Shown here piece by piece: positions 36,261 to 48,086 of a DNA stretch of 64,000 nt (positions are counted from its first letter, which is position 1; every line of letters begins with the position of its first letter). The translations under genes were made by a program, and so were the position numbers. The notes beneath the pieces are model-generated. The model was not told the origin of the DNA, searched no databases, and saw only the letters and a program-made list of their open reading frames with translations. The stretch is from Straminergon stramineum. Lineage: Eukaryota > Streptophyta > Bryopsida > Hypnales > Calliergonaceae. The stretch covers positions 36,275,001 to 36,339,000 of the forward strand of contig OY987265.1 in NCBI GenBank assembly GCA_963920665.1, in the 5' to 3' direction.

Positions 36261-38721
36261 TCCAAAAGATTCAGGCATTCTATCCATCGAATCATCAATC
36301 CACAACAATATCAACAATTCGTTGTCCTTAGGTGCCTCTGGAAAATGTCTCAATGGTGCATCCATATTTTGCCAATAATGAAGCCAACGCAAATTTTCCG
36401 GAAGTGATGACATCGCAAACAAGCCACCATAGCAATTTAATATACGCAATCTTTTAAAAAAAGAAAGGTCAACACAAATTCCACACTTCTTGGAAAGGAT
36501 CAAAGTTTCAAGAGGAATAGGTAGAGGCTGCAAAGACACATCCCAAAGAAACTAACATACAATTAGAAAGCTTCAATATTCATATAATTTTTGGATCAAA
36601 CTAGATATAGATGACTTAGAAAGAATATATTGCAAACATTAGTTACTAAAAATAGAGGAAGACTACATCCACAACAATTCTCAGATCCTCAAACAATCAA
36701 CCTAAGTAACATTCTTCCTCTACTCTATTCAAGTTCTCTCACAAATTGGCTACATTTGCTACATAGTAATATTTCATATTCGGAAGATTGACCAAATTAA
36801 AGTTCAAGGGTTAAAAACCATACCTCATTCCTATTCAATAATGCCGAGGATTCAGAACCCCACAAACGTTTGCAAATATCCATACTTGATCTTTCTTGCT
36901 TGGAAATTGCACGGCCCATGTCTCGCAAGTGGTCATGCATGCCAAAGTCACCAAACTCATCCACTCTAATCAAGGCCTTCTCCACAAGGCTTCGAACACC
37001 CAATGCTGCAGACAAACCTTGGGATCTCCAAACAAGTTTAGCCTTCTCCACTGATTCTCCCAATAATGCACATGCAATATCCAAAAACATTTCTTGATGT
37101 TGTTCTTCTAGAGAATCATAGCTAATTCGAAGACATTCAAATATCTTCTTCTCATCCATGATAGTGCCACAATTCAACTTCTTCAAAACTTCCTTCCAAA
37201 TCTCCACATCCTCCTCATCCCTCAAAAGAGATCCACAAACCTTCAATACCAACGGAACTCCACCACATGCCATACTAACATCTCCAACAAGACCTTCAAA
37301 TCTTGGAGGCACTTTTAAATCACCCCCAAATGCATGACATGCAAAGACACTTCGAGAATCTTCTTTGTTCAAGATTTGAACATTGTGAGTGTGAATCTCA
37401 AGATTGATATGAAATGAAGTAGACTTCTCAAATATACGATGATTTCGAGAAGTAACAATGCACATGCTACCTTCTTGGAGCATTTTGCGTGATATCAAGT
37501 AATCCATCTCATTGTTGTCACGAACATCATCCAAAACCACAAGAATGGGTTTCTTAGATAACCTCTCTTCAAGAATAACCTTACCCTTTGATTTGTCTAC
37601 AATATTTTGTAGCAAATCATTCTCACATAAGGCCTTCATAATATGATTTTGAACACTTGTCACACCACCTTGATTCACCTTCTCCGCCACATCTTCCACA
37701 TAACATCTCCCATCAAATCTTTGCCCCAATTGGTTGTATAACTCCCGAGCCAAAGTGGACTTTCCAATTCCACCCATTCCCCACAATCCCAACATGAACA
37801 CTTTCTTCTCATCAAGTGCTTGAATGAGGTTTTTAGCAACTTGCTTCACCCCCACAATATGATCACCCACATCCAAAGGAAGAGGTTTATTTGCCAATTC
37901 AAAGATCTTTCCAACCACTTCTAAAACCAAGTCCTTTTCCAACCTACAAACAATTTGAAACAAATTTCATCAATATCAACTACATTGTCAATGTCAAGTT
38001 CAACCACAATACTCTTGATAACAAAATCATAGTGTAGATGCACATATAATTACCTCTTGTCTCCCACTTTGTGCTCCCAGCCATGGAGCTTGGAAGCTTT
38101 TTTCAAATCAGCCCTCCATTCTTCAATCAATGACTTATCATGCCTCTCTACCAACCTTGAAAATCCAGTAGCCAATTGACCCTTTTCTAGAAAACTCACT
38201 TCCCATGGTTGAACTTTGTAAAAGATTGGAAGCACCTTCATTGAAGGAGAGTTCAACATTGCATGTAACTCTTTCAAACACCACTCTGATTGGGCAAAAC
38301 CCTTAGAAAAGATGACTAGGGCTAGGGGTGTCGTTTGGATAGCATAATCAATACATTTCCAAGCATCTTGACCTTTACCAATGGATATGCAATCCAAAAA
38401 GGGATGCAAGCCAACTCTTTTCAAAGCTTCATATAAATAGCCCACAAAAGTTGTCTTGGTGTCAAGGCCCCTATGACTTAGGAAAACATCATAGTTTCCA
38501 AATTCATCTGCACAACAATCAATGATCAATCTTATAGACAAATTAACAATTCATCAATTCACATTTGAGATTCCACTTAAAATTCATCATCAAAAAACTA
38601 CAAGCCATGATATTGGAAACTCAATAGGTAAAAGAAAAAGGTCATAAGTGATAGACTTCTATGTACCTTCAAGTGTACACAATTCCTTCGAATGCTCATC
38701 ACCACCTTCCATAGAGCTCAT
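35424..38721 (-). CDS. TIR-NB-ARC-LRR (TNL) immune receptor, LRR exon frameshifted
   Basis: Predicted exons on -: 38667-38721, 38054-38507, 36824-37943 and 36527-35424, totalling 910 aa; all introns are GT-AG and phases match. The start is MSSMEGGDEHSKE in the short first exon, which splices G|AT into the TIR exon; the ATG further inside at 38,541 is intronic. TIR residues 19-169: YDVFLSHRG and SEWCLKEL, with the Glu (98) at the position of the plant TIR NADase glutamate. NB-ARC about 180-520: P-loop GMGGIGKST (225-233), kinase-2 LVVLDDV (304-310), GVPLVL (398-403), MHD (505-507), all intact. LRRs follow from about residue 600. TNLs are cytoplasmic or nuclear pathogen sensors. The open frame ends about 20 codons after a frameshift near 35,484 (CCC where sister repeats have CC), so the product would be truncated within the LRRs. 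It lies inside a 10-kb interval framed by inverted arms. Confidence 0.82.
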
Positions 38722-38749
38722 TGTACCTCACTTCTGCAAAATTGAAATT

Positions 38750-40173
38750 GATACCTATGAGTTCAAGGACAAAAGAGAATACTAGTTTATGTTTCACCAA
38801 CCCCACACAAGGAATGATCTACTTCTTCTTGCCATCTTTAAATCCCAAGTTCTCAACAAGATTTTTGTCAATACAATTTAGATGACAAATGAAAAAAATT
38901 TGGAAGCTATTTGAATACTTTCAAATGTTGTCAAATTGCATTTCTATGTATGCTACTTTGCACATCATCAATTTAAGGATGCTAATGCAGTAAAACTATA
39001 TACTGCAAAAAAGGATTGGAAACCATGGTACATTTGGTGTAGAATAGGTGAATCTAGGAAGAACTAATCTCAAAAGTGGCTATAGTCCTTCCTAAACCAC
39101 TTCATAACAAATCCCTCACAAGAGAATGCATCTATTTCCTTCTAAGTACAAGTGAGGAAGATTCACCAACCTATGCCTCACGTACCCAATTCATGAAGAA
39201 AGTGCCAACCTCTTAGAAACTCACAAAGCTATATCATCATATTTCAATATTTTGATTTAAGATTAGGACACATAAATGTTTCAAGTGCCTAAAAATATCA
39301 ATTAATCAAATGCTCTCATTATTAACACCTCCTAAATTAATATGTACCAATTGGTGAAGAAATAATTGTAAAATACCTACCGAAAAAATTTAATACCTTA
39401 TAGCTTTCACATATGGAATCCAAATGATCAATGAAGTCTTTGTTGATTTGAAATCTCCTCTTAGAAATCAATTGGAATATATATAACTTTTATCAATAAT
39501 AATAAAAATGTTCACAATTGAAAAAGTGGCAAATTTAGGAGTCCCTATTTCAATGTTAAACATCAAATTGGAAACAAATCCAAAATCATTCTTGAAGACT
39601 TGGAAACCAATCACAACATATAACACCATTTCTTGATTAATTCAGAGAGTCTACTATGCCATGAAATAATATATCTCGGGTCCATCTCACAACAAATTGA
39701 GAAGAGCATAAAATTTAATTAAAAAGAGGCATTTCAAAACCTTATGTCTATAAGAAATTCTCAAGGGAATAAAATTAAATACCCAAGTTTCCAAGGGTTG
39801 ACTAAGGACTAGTAAGGAATCTAGCCTTCCACAAATCTAGTCTCTTCATATTTCCTTAAGAATTATAGCCCTCTATCCGAACACTCTGACACAACAGTGA
39901 AAACCCAAAAGCTAATAGTCCTACAATATGATCAAAATGCATATAAAATTGGCAAAAATAAAACACTTGATCCAATTCAATCTCCAACCTAAGGTTCTAA
40001 TTTGACACAAAAATCATACTTGCCCAATGGTACACAATAATTACCAACATTCAAATCATTGCAAAAAAGCACTCGAAACACAACAAAATTCAACTTCAAG
40101 ATTTTTAATTGTTTGATCTTTACACTTCATCAACTCTTTTCATTGCTTTTATTCCTTGTAACCATATAAAACA
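38750..40173. other. Upstream flank of the TNL gene
   Basis: AT-rich with no coding signal. It should hold the TNL promoter, but no convincing TATA box was fixed. The last 90 bases or so match 31,985-32,075 in inverted orientation. Confidence 0.4.
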
Positions 40174-42527
40174 TAAGACAATATTTGAGAACATGATAAA
40201 CATTTAGATCCCAATATGTGCAACATGCATTCATAATGGGAACTCGAAATTACATTATCCATTGTAGTTAGTGATTACATATGTTCAAGAAATACTATTG
40301 AGTACCTAAAGACATGTACAACAACAATGTAGAGAAGATCCAAGAGTTTGTAAAAATATGTAAGTCAATAGAAATGTTCAAAGTTATCCTCAAATTCAAA
40401 GAAGAAATGCAATGCTTGTTTCTAGGGAAAGACAAGATTGACCTAACAAATAATGATGAAAATAGCCATTGGCAAGCCTTATTTGGTGGTTCAATGACAA
40501 ATCTACGATGTTACTAAATGTTGACATAACTCTATTCTTTTCAAGCAAGAATGCCCCACAACTAAGCCCATCCCAAAGCATCACCTTACCTCAAAACAAG
40601 AACATTCATCAATCCATTTATCTATTCCAATAGCAACAATGCAAGACTTGTCAACTATTGGATGTTCCATGTGTCCTTCTCAACCTCCATGCTTGTATAT
40701 ACATCCCAAAAAACAAATTCTCAATTCATAGGCAATACAACATGGACTACACAACTAAATAGGTAAGCTAAAAGAAAATATAAGGAAATTGCACCCAATT
40801 GGAACTTCTTCCAAAAACCACAAACTACAAATGCTTACCTACCTAAAATGTATTGTCTCTACTCATGATGGCCTAGGATAGCTCTTGGATACACCTATTT
40901 TTAGCACTTTCAAAATTCATAGTTCATACCTACAAAGTCCAAAAAATGCATAAAAAGAGAATCTAGAATATTCTTTGGACTTCAAACAAGATCCAACCAG
41001 ATAAAAGTAGGCAAGTCAATAATAGCATCAATGCTCAATAGCTTACTTGCATGCAAATTACCTTAGGCATTTCAGCAAATCAGTTCAATAAAATCATATG
41101 GCGGTGGAAGCTACACAAACTCACACCTTCCAATCAGACCACCAATTTGCCATGATTGAAACTGACTTGCACAAAATGGCAAGGGATGGCGAAGGGAACC
41201 AGGCTTACCTGAAAACAAAATCAGGTAACAAAACCATTTTATTTGGTCCTCCAATTTGCACGCCTTTCCATCTTCGACCTAAACTAACACCTTCAGAAAC
41301 GACTCTTCCGAAACCAAATTAAACGCAAGTGATGGAAATCTCCATAGCCATGCACCAAGCCCCTTTAAAGCCACCTGCGTACGTACAAAGCACTGAAAGC
41401 TTAGGATTATTGTGTGTTAAGGTTGAGAGTAATTACCGTGTTTTCCGTACACACAACAAACAGGGTGGGTTCACCAGTAGAACAGGACAAATGACTCAGG
41501 TGGAGAAAAAGTGTTCACGCTTAGTACTCACCAGTGTCAGATCGCCAGGTTTGGTTGAAGCCTCTTCTGCCTATCAGAAAAAACTGTGAAACTTAGTCAC
41601 TGGACATCAGAGACTCCCCGAATGATCAATTGCAAGAAACAGAAACCAAGAAATAATTACCGAAACATAACTTACAGGCTGGTGAAGTGCTTACACAAAC
41701 TGCTGTTTGCCATTCAACACTTGGCAGCGATGAAAGGTACAACCCTTGCTCAACGGAAATGGCGTACCGTTCCACTCTGGTTCATAAACATCAAAGACAA
41801 CGTTTCGTGAGACAATTAAAATCTACATGAAGAGAGAGAGTTTCATCATCTTGACTTGAAAAGCAAAACATCAAGGTTTACTAACAGTAGAATTAGATTG
41901 TTTTGGAAACATTAGACAGAGGGAATCACAAAGATATTCTTCTCCATGCCTCATGGAGAAGTCTCCCAAATGTATTATGGTGATATTCCCATATAATCAT
42001 GATGATCATAGAGAGGTCCCGTATCATGGCAATATCACTGGAATCATTGTGACCATAGAGAGATCTCAGATTCTCTTAATGATGTTTTCTCAAAGCTCCG
42101 GAGAGCAATCTATATCTGCTGAAAATCATGTCCAAAAGGAAACACCATAATTCAGAGGGTTTCCTATATACCTAAATGCCATGTCAAACCAGTAGCATTG
42201 GGATCACCAGTGGTGACGTCATCTACAATGAACTTCAGTTCCAAATCCACGAAGTCCTGAAAGAACTCAAGGATCGCCTGAAAAACAAAATTCACACCAT
42301 CATCAATGTCACATACAGATGATTAGGGCTTGCTTGGCTGCTCGCAGTTCAAGAGTTATGCTCCGAGAATGGTGATCATTTTAGGCATTGCAATTGGAGA
42401 TCTCTACAATGGAGCTCGTAGTTTGAGACGATATTCAGACTCAACATCGTGCACGGCCAGATTCAAAAACAGCTATCCTTACAAGTCTTTATGAAGAGGC
42501 TCGTGACGAAGCTTTCAACAAGTTTGA
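40174..42527 (-). repeat. Large inverted duplication, right arm
   Basis: Near-identical reverse copy of 25,544-26,654 joined to 28,960-30,206. Visible differences are single bases, for example GTACGTACGCAG here against GTACGTATGCAG in the left arm. It lacks the TTAA insertion and so shows the pre-insertion state. Confidence 0.9.
41279..42277 (-). pseudogene. NTF2-like (SnoaL-like) protein, C-terminal exons, right copy
   Basis: Same four exon-like pieces as the left copy, on the minus strand. The first is 42172-42277 and the last 41279-41374, with the uninterrupted last intron between the PGDLTL and VALKGLG pieces. The GC-richer DNA at 42,530-43,350 lies where the promoter and first exons should be, but I could not recognise N-terminal NTF2-like sequence there. 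This copy could be the 3' part of a living gene; the left copy is the likelier dead duplicate. Confidence 0.6.
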
Positions 42528-43358
42528 ATTGCGCACTGATACGATCGAAAAGAGAAGCATGCGGAAACAAAGTAGTTGAATGAATTCTTATTCATGGTTA
42601 TTCATCTCGTTACTCAAGCTCCATGATCCCTAAACCCTAAACTATGACGTCCTTGCATCCCCACCCTCAGGAATCTTTCAAGAAGTAGCAATTTCAGGAA
42701 ACAGATCAAGCAAATCAGAAACGCAATCCAGAACTACACGGAATATTCCATCCTCCAGTAACCCTGGCGCTACAAGATTCGTTCAGAGGCTCGCAACCTA
42801 ATCCTAATTGTGGACACAAAAAAGGCACAAAACTACTTGCGAAATCTCGTCAGGGATGATTCCACGTACCAGTGACAGAGCAGCCAGGACGAACATGTAC
42901 CGCCGACTGCGGATTAAAGTACGCCAGATCAAACCCTAAGCATCGAACAAGGAATAGACAACATAGTCACCAATCTTTCAGAAATTGAAGAGAGAGCAAG
43001 CCTCAGTGATCGCTGCCTTGAAAACTTCACCATCTCTTGCTGCCGACAGACTCTGGCTAACGACACGCTCTCACCAACAACAATGGCGGAACGACAAGCT
43101 CAAGCTCCTCCATCGCAAGGGCGTGCAAATGCTCCCGCTCGCATTCCAGTTCAAAGCTGCAAATCGATAGAACCCCCGCACAACCGAAAGCTAAGCATTG
43201 ATCATAGCACGAAGAGAACGGAACGTGGGATCTAAGGGACGAGGCTTATGCTTAGAGGAGCAAGGATGGAACTTGAGACGAGGGACGGCCACCAGTGACC
43301 GTGGATCCCTGTGGAAATGGATGCATCAGAGGTGGTGGGCTCAGGGTTTTGCGAGACG
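42528..43358. other. GC-richer unique DNA beyond the right arm
   Basis: Composition is gene-like. A plus-strand run bridging the arm border reads SLYEEARDEAFNKFELRTD then TIEKRS before a stop, and a 61-codon frame lies at 42,985-43,170. I recognise neither. It may be 5' exon or promoter DNA of the NTF2-like gene on the minus strand, or a broken plus-strand gene. Confidence 0.35.
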
Positions 43359-43362
43359 TTAA

Positions 43363-46285
43363 CTACCCCCCCTCGAGCTAAAGGGGGGCCCTGCTTGGCA
43401 GTCGCAGTGGGGCCCTTCCCAGCCTGCCTTGCTCGACTCCGTCCCTGGATCCCGGCCCACGAGATCCGGAGTGGGATCCCGGCCCGGCCGTATGTACAGT
43501 AGCTGCCTCCCGTCCCACTCCAGATCGCCGTCTTCCACTTCAGCTAACCCTGAGGTATAGATTGGCGCTCCAGATCACCGTCTCTAGATCTCATTTTTGA
43601 ACGCTCTTAGCTGTGTCGTTTGCATACTATTGATCTATAAACTTTCATCCCTTCCAGAATGGTAAGAGCATGCCCACTCGTCTTGCAAAACGGATGACTT
43701 GTTAAGAGGACCGGCTTGCAAGTCGACGCTGGCTGGTAAATTGGGGTCAATTTGCAAGCCGGCTTGCAAGTCGACTGGGGCTCGCAAAACAGTAAACGAC
43801 AAATTGAAAATGCCTTTCCTCGACTGCTGGCAGTTCCTCTGCGTCAAGCTTTTTCACCTCCCCGCAAAGGCTTTCACCTCCCAGGCGGGTTGTTTTACCT
43901 ACACCGGTGTATTATTCCACAGATACTCTGAGTTTTAGTGAGGAATCCAAAAACAATCATCAGTATTTTATTGAATTTCCAAGTCCAGTTTGAATGGGAT
44001 CGAGCACAGTGAGAGTTGAACTGGACCTCACTAATACGAGCCACTGAGTAAGATCCTTGCAAATAACGTTGTTTATCTAGACACATTTATCTTCGAGTAT
44101 CAATATCGATGCTCATAGTTTCTGATGCCATTCACTGTTCGTAATATTGTACTCGTAACAATAAACTATGGAGTTGATCTATCTTTGTATTCTCTGGACT
44201 TACTAATAAAGTCACATTCTCAAAGTCCTCTGGACCTTCTAGCAAGGTTTAATTTCTGAATTCCTGCGGTCTAGGGCAAAGTTTGCGCATACAATATGTG
44301 TCTTTTTTTCCGCAGGAGGTTGATTCCCTTTCAGAAAATCTGAAGTTCATCGATCATTGCAACGTTTAGACTTCTCCGTCTTATTAAGATAAGTCTATTG
44401 TTGAGCTTTTTACCTCCTAGTTCACTCCCAGCTTAGCCTGTTAACAAGTCGCGGGTGGGGCAGAGCATATCAACCTGGCTTGCAAAATGGATGGTCTGGC
44501 ATTTTGCCAGCCAAACCACCTTTGCAGTTTGCCAGGCGGGTGGGGATGCTCTAAAGTCAAGATGATCACCTCTATTGGAAAACTCCCTTTTTACAGCTCT
44601 CACAGACAAATCCTGACTTTTGAATTGCAGCACTGCATACCCAAACCGAGTCAGCATGAGAACATTCTTCACAACATTTATCCTCTTCCGGAAATAATCC
44701 AAATCCCAAATATTGTGAACAAATTTGAGAAGACTTACTGAGTCAAGCCTGTAGGACCCGTTCTGCTAAGAGGTTTGAAGCAAATTGGGCAGCACGTACA
44801 AAAGCTCACTCCCTGAGGTGTTTTGTTCGGTACGGAGTATTTTTATGTGGGCCCTAAAAAAAGGTGGAGGAAGAAGTATCAGCCTTTAAACCTTGAACTT
44901 TGTAACATAAAATCCAAAATTGCCAAACCAACCACACAAACATCTTAAACCCCAAAAGCAAAGTTTGAGATGGAGAGTCTCGAGCACGGTCCTCTTGAAG
45001 ATGATGCTTGTAATGCACGAGGCTTGGGAAATGTCATCGCTGGTGAAGATGATAAGAATGAAGACTATTATCTGTAGTTCGAGATTAGTGGTTGTTGTAG
45101 ATGTGATTGTGGTTGTGATCTTCTGATTCCTCATCAAAAGTAATGGTAGGACTTCAGAAGTTGTTGCATGCATTTTGATCATGCTCTTGTGGTTGTTGCC
45201 TCTTCATCATGTGGTAGAAGGGATCGTACTTATTGTCATTTCTTGTCAATAGCAAGTTTAGGAGTGAATCTTATTCGGTCTTTCGAAATATTGGTTGCAA
45301 GTGTTGCTAAAGTTTCCTTGAAAGATGTCTAGGTAGTGGATCTACAACTCTACACTTATGAAAATGTTAACCTTGGCCAATCAATATCATTTACTTACTT
45401 CACAATGTAATTTTGTGTCTAAATCAAATTAGAAGATCACTTCTGTGTAGATCCCTTTGAGCAACATCAATTCCATCATCGGCCATACGGTGGTGGTCCA
45501 TGGCAACCCTAATGTAGAAGTCCAACCTGAAATTGAGCTCTTCCAAGTGTGTTAAGGTAAAGCAGCCCATGATAGGCAAATTGCCTAATGTAGTCATCTA
45601 GAAAACCACACATTAGAGTCTTACATCAACCCATGGCAAATTTTTTCTAAGAAATGTGATTCTGACTACATTAGACTGATTTGTGGCCATAATTTTGTCT
45701 AACTTGGGAGATGGTCATGGAGTTATTAGTGACTGTCATAGGACTCTTACATCATTCTAGTGTAAATTGACCATAAAAAATTATTTTTTTATTCCTTCAT
45801 ATCATGGTCATGTTAGGAAATGTTATAGCCATGTTAAAAAATATTGTGACTGCTTTAGGGGGTAAGATGACCATTATGCAAACCTTTTTTGTTGATTTGG
45901 GGTAGTCTACAACTTTGGTGGGCTAATTGGGTTGTACACTTCAAAAAATCATAACAAATTAATAATTTGTCAAAAAAAATAGAATTTCAATTGCTCTCTG
46001 CATTTTTCCTGTTTATCTTTATATGGAATTTTTTTTTTAAATTTTCAAAAATGTGAACATAGCAAACCAGCCTGTCATGGGCTGGTTTACCTTATATGTT
46101 GAAGCCCGTTTTAGAGTGTAGGACAGAGGGACGGGAGGACGGGAACTGGAGGCCAGGGCCGGGATCCCATTCCGGATCTCGTGGGCCAGAGTCAAGCAAG
46201 GCAGGGACGGAGTCAAGCAAGGCGGGCTGGGAAGGGCCCCACTGCGATTGCCATGCAGGCCCCCCTTTAGCTCGAGGGGGGATAA
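43363..46285. mobile_element. TTAA-flanked element, 2.9 kb, with GC-rich terminal repeats of about 160 bp
   Basis: TTAA at 43359-43362 and 46286-46289. The ends share CCCCCCTCGAGCTAAAGGGG, and the inverted similarity continues for about 160 bases (CAGTGGGGCCCTTCCCAGCC, CCCACGAGATCCGGA, TGGGATCCCGGCCC). These terminal repeats are far longer and more GC-rich than in the other TTAA elements, so it may be a distinct group. The interior is non-coding. It holds a TTGCAAGCCGG-rich segment (43,660-44,555) bounded by AGAGCATGCCCAC and GTGGGGATGCTCT, perhaps a nested hAT-like MITE, and the TA-type MITE at 45,555. Confidence 0.6.
45555..46092 (-). mobile_element. TA-type MITE family, 538 bp, copy 2 (reverse)
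   Basis: Flanked by TA, with ends AGGTAAAGCAGCCC and TGGGCTGGTTTACCT. It is the reverse of 18,093-18,630 and is nested in the 2.9-kb TTAA element. Confidence 0.75.
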
Positions 46286-46289
46286 TTAA

Positions 46290-47365
46290 CCCCAAACTGT
46301 CATTGGGGACAGAAAGTGTCCTTCACAGTAAAGACACAAGCAGTAGGCAATTTTGAATGGGAAAATGCCACAAAGATGTCTTGTAGGGTTCATGAAGACC
46401 TATCCATCGAGCTAAAATGTAGGAAATGTCGATTGGTATTGTGTTTTCAATGCGAGCCAAAAATTCTGGGAGTTCGGGAAGGGCTCCATTCTAGCATCAA
46501 AACGTGGGGGTGCGGCTGACGTCACTCGAGCACACGGCATGGAACAGGTGGCAACCTGGAGAAATATTGTTGCCCTTGTTGATGAGTCACGTGCTTGGGT
46601 GGAAGGCGAGGATGCCATTTCCTGATCACATTGACGAATTAATCAAGCACCTGTGGCCTGACAATGTCCCAACAAATGAGGGCGAAGGAAGCTGACCAGT
46701 TGGCTGCAAGAGCTAGGCTTGTGTTCGGAAGTCCAGTCAACGGGATGCTCCATAGTGCACCCGACAGTTCTCCGGGTTTGATAGCCTGCATTGGTCGAGC
46801 AACATTTGAAGGTGGCTCACGGAAAATCTAGCTGTTGAAAGAGCTTGGAATTTTTTCATAATAGTCCTTGGATCCACTGCAACGAGATGAACCGGTCCGA
46901 TCTCTTTGCATGATTGTGCACTTTTGTGGGATAATTTTAGAACGAGAAGGTAATGCAATTGAAGTGTTCGAGGTACCTCCGTGAACGACATCGAGTACGT
47001 CACGATGATGCAACTTTTGCTAATGTTTTTCGTTGACATGTCAGTTTAGGTGAAGATCTTCAACTTGTTAGTGGAGGTCTGGCACTAATTTCGAAGTTAT
47101 GGTGACAAAAAAGCCTCTCGATGAGAAAGAAACTCCTTTTCAACTTCCATTTTTCTTTGTTGACAACATGATTCTTCATAAAAAAAGTAAATGAAACAAG
47201 AGAATCAACAGGTTCAAATTTTTCTGAGTATGCAAAGCCTACTTCAGTTCCCTTTTGTACGGTTGGATCTACTTGTTCGGCAACAGATTTGTCTACATAA
47301 ATTTTGAAAAACGAACACTCACAGAGTACATCTTCCGAGGTTAGAAATTCAATGTCACTTTGGGG
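46290..47365 (+). mobile_element. TTAA-flanked element, 1,076 bp, with a Cys-rich coding remnant
   Basis: It shares TTAA 46286-46289 with the element on its left and has TTAA at 47366-47369 on its right. The left end is CCCCAAACTGTCATTG and the right end in reverse complement is CCCCAAAGTGACATTG, with 14 of 16 bases identical. It is GC-richer than other members. A 67-codon frame at 46,316-46,519 contains MSCRVHEDLSIELKCRKCR followed by LVLCFQC, a Cys/His cluster. Other coding-like pieces follow in different frames, with stops (for example TWRNIVALVDESRAWVEG). Possibly a decayed autonomous member or a captured gene piece. Confidence 0.6.
46316..46519 (+). pseudogene. Cys/His-rich fragment (piggyBac C-terminal-like or B-box-like)
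   Basis: The spacing is C-x2-H-x8-C-x2-C-x4-C-x2-C (CRVH, then KCRKCRLVLCFQC). piggyBac transposases end in a cysteine-rich zinc-binding domain with CxxC pairs and an LC-x3-C step, which this resembles; a B-box zinc finger is the main alternative. The surrounding TTAA element makes the first reading attractive, but no DDD catalytic domain was found and the fragment is short. Function is not claimed. Confidence 0.3.
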
Positions 47366-47526
47366 TTAACATCTCACCAGGGTTTTTCATGTCAAGTATT
47401 TATTTGGGGTACACCAGCAGATTGCCCTTCTGATTAGGTTGTCCAATCTAGCACATATGCAGGTTCATGATAAAAAAATAGATTTTAAAATCTACCCCAT
47501 AGGTTAATAATAGAAATTCAAATTAA

Positions 47527-48038
47527 CCCTTAAAAGGTTGCAACCCCCATAATTAAGGTAGTCAGCAGTATTGCTCCCATTATTGAACCAATATGTAGAT
47601 TCTTTGTTTCTACACTGAACAATGATGTCATCCATCAACCTCTTTTTGACCTCGGCATCCCTTAACCCTTGAACGCTGGGTTGGTGACCATGGAAATCAG
47701 CCATTTCGAAACCATGTGACATCATTGACTTTGAAAAATAAAAAATACTCATTAGGAGTCAAACTATTGTAGAAGATCTCCCCTTTCCACCCCTAATTCC
47801 AAGGATGAATAATTGCACTTCTATCCTATAGAAGAGAATTCCTTGTCATTCATCGGACAAAAAATGTTCGCCACGTCATTTACAGGTTAGAGGTTAATAG
47901 TGTAAGGATGTGGCCCCCCATGACCAAGGTAGTCACCAAAATTCTCCAATTATTTGACAAATAGGTGCATTCTCATTTTCTACAATCAATAGTGAAGTCA
48001 TCCATTGGACCATTATGGTCCGCAACATCCTCACAAGT
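47527..48038. mobile_element. TTAA-flanked DNA element, 512 bp, with probable empty site
   Basis: TTAA at 47523-47526 and 48039-48042. Ends are CCCTTAAAAGGTTGC and, in reverse complement, ACTTGTGAGGATGTTGC, a weak pair. In duplication copy 2 the flanks CTCAAA and GTGTCTT are only a few bases apart (56,944-56,958, TTCAA in place of TTAA), so the whole segment is an insertion or was lost there. Confidence 0.5.
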
Positions 48039-48086
48039 TTAAAGTGTCTTATTCTTTGTTTTATTATTCATTGTTTTATTGATTAA

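Noticed and set aside
38508..38541. ATG at 38,541 as the start of the TIR protein
   Set aside because: A short upstream exon (38,667-38,721) splices in phase to the acceptor at 38,507 and gives a typical leader; the 38,541 frame reads through the acceptor.
46316..46519. A functional B-box zinc-finger gene
   Set aside because: The frame is short, bounded by transposon ends, followed by stops, and lacks any supporting exon.
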